From assembly GCA_938002965.1 (NCBI GenBank), contig CALKZY010000004.1, positions 1 to 64,000 of the forward strand: a stretch of 64,000 nucleotides of DNA, given 5' to 3'. This document shows, one piece after another, positions 58,063 to 64,000 of this stretch. The first letter of the stretch is position 1; each line of letters begins with the position of its first letter. The stretch comes from an uncultured Acidimicrobiales bacterium (GTDB taxonomy: Bacteria; Actinomycetota; Acidimicrobiia; Acidimicrobiales; SZUA-35). A program made the translations under genes and the position numbers. Under the pieces are notes generated by a model. It saw only the letters and a list, made by a program, of their open reading frames with translations. It searched no databases and was not told where the DNA came from.

Positions 58063-60114
58063 ATGATTGAGCGAGGTGGCTCACGGCGACAGCTCAAACG
58101 TGCTGTATTCAGGCGTGATTGGCGAGCAAAACTTTCGGTGGCGTTCGCGTTTTTGATGGTGGTCGGCGTGCTGACCGCTAGTCCGGCATCGGCCGCACCG
58201 GCTGATGAGGGCGAATGGTCGGAGTTGGCAGACTGGGCCTTTATCCCTATCCACGCCTTTGTGGACGAGACGGGCAAACTAGTGACCTACGGCGGAACCC
58301 GAGCCGGTGGACAAGGTGGCTACGAGGTTGACCTGTGGGACCCGAGCCTCGGATTCGGCCCGGCATCACACACCACAATCGCTAATCAACTGGGCACGAA
58401 TCTGTTCTGTTCTATCTCAGTTTCCGACGCGCCGGGGCAGCGATCATTCCTCCTTGGCGGCCAAACCACGGGCACAACGAAGAACACGTTTTCTGCCCAG
58501 TTCGACAACAACGTGCTGGCCGACGCTGATGATCTGGCCGAACCCCGCTGGTACCCGACGGCCACCACCCTCGGCGACGGACGCATCGTCCTCCAGGGCG
58601 GCATTCCCGATGGCTTCGGTGGACGAAGCACACCGATCACCGTGGCCGAGATGTACACGCCCGGCAGCGGATGGCAAACCATGGAGGGCACCCGCGACCC
58701 GGGAGTTTGGGCGACACCCAACTACGGCTGGTGGTACCCAAGAGCTCATCTGACCCCTCAAGGCAAGATCTGGAGCCTGGCCTGGGATGAGATGTTCTAC
58801 ATCGACCCTGACGGTGCAGGCAGCATCACCCGCCTCGGTCGGCTCCCGACCGACAATCGAGGAGCAACGTCGGCTTCAGTCATGTACGACAGTGGGCTGG
58901 TTCTTCAGGTCGGCGGCGGCGAGCGAGGCAGCGACGAAGCTCGCTTCGCAGGCTCGAAGAAAGCCACCATTGTGGACCTCAATTTCGACCCGCCGCAGCT
59001 ACGTCCAGCAGCCGACATGAACTTCGGCCGTCACTGGCACAACGCCATTGTTCTACCCGACGGCAAGGTGCTGGTGGCCGGCGGTTCAGGAGTCAATAAC
59101 ACGAACAGCGAGGTGGCCTATGCTCCCGAACTGTGGGATCCAGTTACCGATACCTGGACCGTGCTTGAGGCCAACACCACCGCCAGGCTCTATCACTCCA
59201 CCGCAGTGCTGATGCCCGACGGTTCGGTATTCACCGGCGGCGGCGGGGCGCCAGGCCCGTTCACCAATAAGAACGCCGATGTGTTCTACCCGCCTTACTT
59301 GTTCGAAGGTGACGGGTCGCGAGCGGTCAAGTTAGATGTCACCAACGCACCCAGTGCCGTTTCTCACGGCGACGATTTCACCGTGAATGTGAACGGCACG
59401 GTCGACCGGGTCACGTTCATCAAGACCAACAACGCCACTCACTCAATCAACTCCCAGATCTTCCAGGAGCTGTCGTTCACCCAGTCGGGAGGCACCTTGT
59501 CCATCACGGCACCGGGCGAGCCGAACGTGGCGACGCCCGGTCTCTACATGCTGTACGCCCTCGATGCCGACGGCGTACCGTCAGACGCCGAGATGGTGTG
59601 GCTCAACTACGACGGCGTTGTCGGTCCACCCCCGACTGATCCGTCTCCACCCGGTAGCGCTGACAATCTGCTGTCCAATGGTGGCTTTGAGGCCAACACA
59701 GTGGCTGATGGCGCCTGGGGCGTACCAGCGGTACCAGGTTGGGACACCAACCGTCCCGGCGACTCGATTGAAGTCTGGGGAACCGGACACAATGGAGTAG
59801 CCCCAACCGAAGGCCGACAGCTGGCTGAGCTCAATGGCAACGGGCCCGACACCGTCACCCAAACAGTGACCGTCACCGCCGGAAAGAACTACACATGGTC
59901 GATTGACCACCGGGGCCGGCGGGACACCGACACCATGGAAGTCACTATCAACGGCCAATCACAAGGTCAGTTCACAGCTCAACCCGGATCATGGACAACC
60001 CACACCGGCACCTACACGCCAACCGACAATCAACTGACCATAAGCTTCCAAGCCATCGACACCGGCGGCTACGGCAACCTAGTTGACAACGTTCGGATAA
60101 CCGGCGCCCAGTAG
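58063..60114 (+). CDS. Secreted galactose-oxidase-like copper protein
   Basis: 683 residues from ATG 58063, 8 nt after AAGGA; ATG 58054 in frame is too close to it. Signal peptide (LSVAFAFLMVVGVLTASPASAAP), a Kelch-type propeller, a DUF1929-type E-set domain (residues about 440-540), then a Pro-rich linker and a C-terminal beta-sandwich like CBM4/9. The galactose-oxidase active site can be followed: Cys in NLFCSIS, Tyr in PRWYPTATT, Tyr-His in RLYHSTAVLMPDG and the last His in NNATHSINSQ. It should be a copper radical alcohol oxidase secreted to oxidise sugars or glycans; substrate unknown. Confidence 0.85.
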   Translation: MIERGGSRRQLKRAVFRRDWRAKLSVAFAFLMVVGVLTASPASAAPADEGEWSELADWAFIPIHAFVDETGKLVTYGGTRAGGQGGYEVDLWDPSLGFGPASHTTIANQLGTNLFCSISVSDAPGQRSFLLGGQTTGTTKNTFSAQFDNNVLADADDLAEPRWYPTATTLGDGRIVLQGGIPDGFGGRSTPITVAEMYTPGSGWQTMEGTRDPGVWATPNYGWWYPRAHLTPQGKIWSLAWDEMFYIDPDGAGSITRLGRLPTDNRGATSASVMYDSGLVLQVGGGERGSDEARFAGSKKATIVDLNFDPPQLRPAADMNFGRHWHNAIVLPDGKVLVAGGSGVNNTNSEVAYAPELWDPVTDTWTVLEANTTARLYHSTAVLMPDGSVFTGGGGAPGPFTNKNADVFYPPYLFEGDGSRAVKLDVTNAPSAVSHGDDFTVNVNGTVDRVTFIKTNNATHSINSQIFQELSFTQSGGTLSITAPGEPNVATPGLYMLYALDADGVPSDAEMVWLNYDGVVGPPPTDPSPPGSADNLLSNGGFEANTVADGAWGVPAVPGWDTNRPGDSIEVWGTGHNGVAPTEGRQLAELNGNGPDTVTQTVTVTAGKNYTWSIDHRGRRDTDTMEVTINGQSQGQFTAQPGSWTTHTGTYTPTDNQLTISFQAIDTGGYGNLVDNVRITGAQ

Positions 60115-60131
60115 GCCGGGAAGGTTCGCAG

Positions 60132-60165
60132 AGCCGGTCCGGAACCTCCATGGTCCGGTCCGGCT
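60132..60165. terminator. Bidirectional hairpin between convergent genes
   Basis: AGCCGGTCCGGA, 10-nt loop, TCCGGTCCGGCT: a 12-bp stem with one mismatched pair, filling the 50-nt gap between two convergent genes. No T tract is present, but the position supports a terminator in both directions. Confidence 0.5.
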
Positions 60166-61325
60166 TATGCGCTGGTCAAAACCCGTCGTTTGCTTTCCAA
60201 ATCCTCGTGGTTCAGGTAAGCACCGATGTAATGGCGGTAACCGGAGAAGGCGTTGCGACCATGCATGGCCCGCCAGTTGTCAATCACGAAGACGTCGCCT
60301 GGTTGAAGGCTGACGGCCGCCCGGCGACTAGGGTCATTTGCCAGTTCGGCGAAGCGAGCGTACGCCGAGTAGAACTGTTGCTCGCGTTCGGCTGGAAGTA
60401 GGAACGGGGCTCGGTCGTAGTTGTTGAAGCTGACCTGGCGCAGCACACCCCTGGCATCGGAGCGAAAGACTGGCCGCTCGGCCTGCAGATGCACACCGGG
60501 CTCGATGTAACGTCCGGGAACCGAAACTGACGCCAGCGTTGCCGCCGCTTCCGGTTCGGTGCGAGCCAATTCGTCGGCGATGGCGAAGCCGTCGACCACC
60601 AAACTCTCGCCTCCGCTTTCAGCTGGCTGCACACACAGAAAATATTGAAGACCCGGCGCATCGTGACTGTACGTCGCATCGGTGTGCGGCCCAAGGTAGA
60701 CGCTGCTGTAGGCGGTGTCGGCGTGCTCGGTTAGGTCGGGGGCCAGATCCCACATTCCACCGAAGATGGTGTGGCGGATGTAGCCCAACCGCTCGGCGAA
60801 CGCTTCGGCCCGAGCCCGATCGAGTTTGGGATGGTGTCGATTGGCCCGCAAGACCAGGTAGCCGTAGCGGGATAGCTGATCAACCCCATGGGTTAAGACC
60901 TCATCAGTGCCGAGGAAGGCGTCTAACTTGACTTCGTCCGGTGCGGCGGTTGCCGGATCGCCCCACAACACCGCGTCGGCTGGCATGGCAAAGTCAGAGG
61001 GCAGCGCCCGTGACCAATCGGTGGCAACATAGGCACTAATTACATCGGCCAGCAGCGTATGCGAGTGGTCGGTGACCGCACCATCGGGCCATCGAATTGA
61101 GAACCACCCCGGGTTCCCGTCGTGGCGTTCAATCTGCCCGCTGGCGGAGGAGTCGATTGCGAACGTGTCGACTCGTCTCTGTAGCGTCTCCGGGTCCCGG
61201 CTGGCCTCGTCCTCGCCGTGGTCGCGCAACCAACGCCACGAGACGGTAACCGGTTCAGTCGTATCCGAGATGCGAAGCTCCAGGCCTGCCTCGGACTCGT
61301 TGAAATCGATCAATGCATCACTCAC
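60165..61325 (-). CDS. Gamma-butyrobetaine / trimethyllysine dioxygenase family protein
   Basis: 386 residues. N-terminal DUF971-like part (VSWRWLRDHGED) followed by a TauD-type Fe(II)/2-oxoglutarate dioxygenase domain: LGYIRHTIFGGMWDL, the His-x-Asp in YLGPHTDATYSHDAPG, the distal His in WRAMHGRNAFSGYRHY. This two-domain layout is that of BBOX1/TMLHE, which hydroxylate gamma-butyrobetaine or trimethyllysine in carnitine synthesis. TACCCT (61332-61337 on the minus strand) ends 6 nt before the GTG, suggesting a leaderless mRNA. It fits the quaternary-amine theme of the MttB gene 4 kb away. Confidence 0.85.
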   Translation of the reverse strand: MSDALIDFNESEAGLELRISDTTEPVTVSWRWLRDHGEDEASRDPETLQRRVDTFAIDSSASGQIERHDGNPGWFSIRWPDGAVTDHSHTLLADVISAYVATDWSRALPSDFAMPADAVLWGDPATAAPDEVKLDAFLGTDEVLTHGVDQLSRYGYLVLRANRHHPKLDRARAEAFAERLGYIRHTIFGGMWDLAPDLTEHADTAYSSVYLGPHTDATYSHDAPGLQYFLCVQPAESGGESLVVDGFAIADELARTEPEAAATLASVSVPGRYIEPGVHLQAERPVFRSDARGVLRQVSFNNYDRAPFLLPAEREQQFYSAYARFAELANDPSRRAAVSLQPGDVFVIDNWRAMHGRNAFSGYRHYIGAYLNHEDLESKRRVLTSA

Positions 61326-61491
61326 GTGGTCAGGGTATCTACCGCAGCGTCAACCGCTGAGGCCCGCTTCACCATCGTGGCCGCTGCATGATTTGCCCGT
61401 GGATGCTTATATTGTTCGATCCAGAAGCCCGGTGGTACAGCAGGCCAGTGAGGTGCGCTCCGCCCTCGCCCGCACCAGACCCGAGGAAACG

Positions 61492-62121
61492 ATGTCGGAA
61501 ACACCACGTCAAATGATTGAGGGCCAGCCGGTCCTTTTGGTCATCGATATCCAAGGCGGCGAGCAAGCACAGAGCGACGATGGAGCAGAACCTTCGATCC
61601 CGCTGATGGAGGACTACGACGAACGACTGGCATCAGCTCCGGATCTCGTTGCTAAGGCCCGCCAATGCCAGGTGCCGATCATCTTCTTTCAAGAAGCTCA
61701 CCGACGAAACCTCATTGACTTCGGCCGGGAGCTCGACGGAGTGGAAGGCGTGCACCTCCTTGAAGACGACCCCGGCACTGCTGTCGACCCGGCGCTCGGC
61801 ATGCGTGACGACGACTACTTCATACGCAAGCGGCGGTACTCCTGCTTCTTCGGCACCGAACTCGAAATCCTGTTGAAAGGTCTGAAGGCCGAGACACTGA
61901 TTCTCATCGGCGGACACACAGACGTCTGCGTGCACTACACCTTTGTTGACGCCCATCAACACGACTACTTCTGCCGCGTCGTCGAGGACTGCGTTGCCGG
62001 GTCGAGCATCGAGGCTCACGACGGCGCGCTCCGAGCGATGGAGTACCTGCAGACCGGCGCCCGGCGAACCACAGCTGAGATCTTGGCCGGATTCGAAGAC
62101 TTCGCGTCTAACCGAACCTAA
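61492..62121 (+). CDS. Isochorismatase-like cysteine hydrolase
   Basis: 209 residues from ATG 61492, with GAGGAAA upstream; in-frame starts further back lie before a likely promoter. Catalytic triad: Asp in PVLLVIDIQGG, Lys in YFIRKRRYSCFFGTEL and Cys in IGGHTDVCVHYTF. The family hydrolyses amides or vinyl ethers; nicotinamidase, carbamoylase and many unknowns belong here. Divergent from the dioxygenase gene. Confidence 0.85.
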   Translation: MSETPRQMIEGQPVLLVIDIQGGEQAQSDDGAEPSIPLMEDYDERLASAPDLVAKARQCQVPIIFFQEAHRRNLIDFGRELDGVEGVHLLEDDPGTAVDPALGMRDDDYFIRKRRYSCFFGTELEILLKGLKAETLILIGGHTDVCVHYTFVDAHQHDYFCRVVEDCVAGSSIEAHDGALRAMEYLQTGARRTTAEILAGFEDFASNRT

Positions 62122-62229
62122 GCGCCGAGTCGCACTCCGGGATCCGATCACCCGAATTGCTTTCACCGGTATAAGTCACCTACCAGGGGCGCGTCCAACC
62201 GGTCTACCCCACTCGTTATCCTTGTTGAC

Positions 62230-63012
62230 ATGGAAGACGGTCAGTTTCTGATCGGAGCGCAGTTCCTCGTGCTCACCGCCGTTGTGACCTGCCTGGTTCT
62301 GATCCGCCTCGTACGCGCCCGGCTGGGCTACAACCCAGCTCTGCGCTTCGTCAAACATCATCGAAACGTGTTCGGTACCGCCGCAAACCAGTTGGGCCTA
62401 GCTCGGTCAAACGACAGTCGCGACGAACGCAACGCCCGAATACCGGGGATCCGCCGGTTACGTCCCACTGCGCTGCAGGCAAGCCAGGTTCGCACCCGGT
62501 ACACCGGTCAAATCGGCGGGCTTCCAGTTGAGGTGCTCGATTGGAGCAACAACGTATTCCCGCTGGCCCACCAGGAGACGATCGTCATTCTCCCGTTTCA
62601 CAACGAGGGCGAAGACGAAAGCGAGGAGCCGGTGCAGGGTTCGCTCATCGCCGGGGAACCACTCGCCTGTCGTCCCATGCACCGCCCCATCGACAAATTC
62701 GACGATGGCCTAGCCGACCTCAACGGCCTGTATGCCATGTCAGATGCTCGGGTTGCCGACCTGGTCGGAGCCGGGAACCTCCCGGTGTTAGTAGCGGCGG
62801 CAAAATCCACCGCTCCATTCGAGATCAGGTTTCAGCCAGGTGAGATGGTATTCGCCCAGTCATTAATCAGCCTCCGGGACGAAGCGAAACCAGATGAGAT
62901 GTCCATCAACTTGGACGAACTCAGTTCAGACCACCGGGTGGCACGCGACTCAGAGTTTGTAGTCGAAACAGTCAAGCGGGCCATTACCTTGCACGCTGCG
63001 CTGTCGATGTAG
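62230..63012 (+). CDS. Hypothetical membrane-anchored protein
   Basis: 260 residues; I do not recognise a family. One helix at the N-terminus (FLIGAQFLVLTAVVTCLVLIRL), then a basic stretch (RLVRARLGYNPALRFVKHHR) and a soluble domain of about 190 residues with mixed alpha/beta character and acidic patches (NEGEDESEEP). By the positive-inside rule the soluble part is cytoplasmic. TATCCT (62217-62222) ends 7 nt before the ATG and no ribosome site is seen. It converges with the MFS gene. Confidence 0.6.
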   Translation: MEDGQFLIGAQFLVLTAVVTCLVLIRLVRARLGYNPALRFVKHHRNVFGTAANQLGLARSNDSRDERNARIPGIRRLRPTALQASQVRTRYTGQIGGLPVEVLDWSNNVFPLAHQETIVILPFHNEGEDESEEPVQGSLIAGEPLACRPMHRPIDKFDDGLADLNGLYAMSDARVADLVGAGNLPVLVAAAKSTAPFEIRFQPGEMVFAQSLISLRDEAKPDEMSINLDELSSDHRVARDSEFVVETVKRAITLHAALSM

Positions 63013-63026
63013 AGCGGCTGATTCAG

Positions 63027-64000
63027 TTACTCGGCCTGAGCGGCCGGGTTACCCCGAGGGAACAGCAGGCCAAAGACAACAGCCTGGATCGCAAAGGCAC
63101 CGAGGCACAAGAACCACGTGTTGCGTAGACCACTCAGATGGGCTGCACCGTCGACCGGATCGCCGACCAGCGCAACGGCCAATGCGATAGCCAAGGCAAC
63201 ACCGAGTTGGAACAGGGTCGTGCGCCCGGCCCCACCCATACCGAAGCGCCGAGCCGGAACATCGCGCATCACCGCTCCAACCGACATGGCGAAACTGCAA
63301 CCGGCGGCGAAGCCCAGAAACAATCCGGGCAGAATCACGCCTAAGAACAACGACGGTTCAAGATCGGTGAGCAGCAAATGTAGAACCATCGCCGTCATCC
63401 CTGACAGCCCACCGACCGCCAGAATCGGGCCGTTCCCAATCCGGTCGGCCAGACGCCCGACCACCGGTGAAATCACCGCAGCCAATGCCGGGCCGGGCAC
63501 GATAGCCAGACCCGTACGGATCGTCGACCACTCCCACGTCTGCTGAAGGAACGATGGAAACGGTACAAAGAAGGCGAAGAAGCCCACTACAAAACCAACT
63601 GTGCCGACCAGGCCCAGCCAATAGCTGCGAATCGCAAACAAGCTCAGATCAAACAGCGGCGCCGGGTGACTGCGAGATCTCACGACAAACAGGCCGATTA
63701 AGACCATACCAACGACGACCGTGGCGAGGGTCTCGATGCCCAGCCACCCCCATGCCTCGCTCTGCACGATGGCCAAGATGATGGCACCAACACCAATACT
63801 GGCTGCCGGGATGGAAATCAGGTCCACCCTCGACGGAATGTCGTCGCTACGGCTCTCCTCCAGCCAAAGCAAGCTGAGCACCAACGTGATCAAGGCCACC
63901 GGAACGTTCACCAAGAACACCGAAGGCCAACCGAACGCTCCGACGAGGAATCCACCGAGAGGTGGGCCAAGAGCAGCGGCCAGGCCGCCCATGGCGCCCC
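63027..64000 (-). CDS. MFS transporter, DHA2 drug-exporter type, C-terminal part
   Basis: Partial: the N-terminus lies beyond the right edge. About 320 residues are seen, with motif C GPPLGGFLVGAFGWPSVFLVN, then about nine helices to the end. The layout is that of 14-helix EmrB/QacA-type proton-driven exporters. Substrate cannot be told. Confidence 0.85.
   Translation of the reverse strand, partial: GAMGGLAAALGPPLGGFLVGAFGWPSVFLVNVPVALITLVLSLLWLEESRSDDIPSRVDLISIPAASIGVGAIILAIVQSEAWGWLGIETLATVVVGMVLIGLFVVRSRSHPAPLFDLSLFAIRSYWLGLVGTVGFVVGFFAFFVPFPSFLQQTWEWSTIRTGLAIVPGPALAAVISPVVGRLADRIGNGPILAVGGLSGMTAMVLHLLLTDLEPSLFLGVILPGLFLGFAAGCSFAMSVGAVMRDVPARRFGMGGAGRTTLFQLGVALAIALAVALVGDPVDGAAHLSGLRNTWFLCLGAFAIQAVVFGLLFPRGNPAAQAE

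Overview
The window is about 60% GC and looks like a chromosomal segment from an actinomycete, most likely a free-living, probably aquatic Acidimicrobiia relative. This is an inference. It rests on a mycothiol-dependent enzyme, a DUF222/HNH (13E12-type) protein, metZ-type methionine synthesis, MttB and gamma-butyrobetaine-dioxygenase type quaternary-amine genes, and many genes that appear to be transcribed without a leader. I see no rRNA, tRNA, CRISPR array, prophage or plasmid genes. The only mobile DNA is a broken IS110-family transposase at the left edge.

Layout. 1-1 kb: IS110 remnant. 1-5.3 kb: DUF222/HNH protein and leuS. 5.3-9.1 kb: a promoter/palindrome region, a YeeE/YedE + DUF6691 sulfur-transport pair, and on the other strand a three-gene ABC exporter. 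9.2-12 kb: PPOX flavoprotein, a decayed metallopeptidase-like gene, metZ. 12-19 kb: secreted metalloprotease, a frameshifted ArsP/YraQ-type permease with its TIGR03943 partner, a sulfotransferase-like protein and a secreted metallophosphatase. 19-28 kb: methyltransferase, homocysteine S-methyltransferase family protein, mycothiol-dependent protein, PLP enzyme, OpgC-like membrane protein and a fused 5-oxoprolinase. 28-35.4 kb: HD-GYP protein with a predicted surface stalk, two lipoproteins, a ferric-reductase-like flavoprotein and an agmatinase-family ureohydrolase. 35.4-39.2 kb: CBM6-like gene remnant, bipA and an ECF sigma/membrane partner pair. 39.4-46.4 kb: a complete glycolate-utilisation locus (glcB-G-D-E-F) with a divergent GntR regulator. 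46.6-49.8 kb: DUF2236, glycosyltransferase and VOC proteins. 49.9-58 kb: two divergent catabolic operons, DapA-like/ALDH/FAD oxidoreductase and LysR/MttB/SDR/SDR. 58-64 kb: secreted galactose-oxidase-like protein, gamma-butyrobetaine/trimethyllysine dioxygenase, isochorismatase-like hydrolase, an unknown membrane protein and the end of an MFS exporter.

How the genes work together. The glc locus converts glycolate to glyoxylate and, with acetyl-CoA, to malate; two 13-bp dyads lie in its divergent promoter. The 49.9-58 kb block looks like a pathway for an N-methylated amino acid or betaine. Its FAD oxidase, DapA-family lyase and ALDH match the enzyme classes of hydroxyproline degradation, and the MttB-family protein would remove a methyl group first. 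This is the best candidate for an undescribed pathway here.

Two genome-style patterns recur. At least thirteen genes have a TANNNT hexamer ending 6-8 nt before the start codon and no obvious ribosome binding site, which suggests leaderless mRNAs. Three convergent gene pairs end on a shared CTAG, with TAG stops on both strands.
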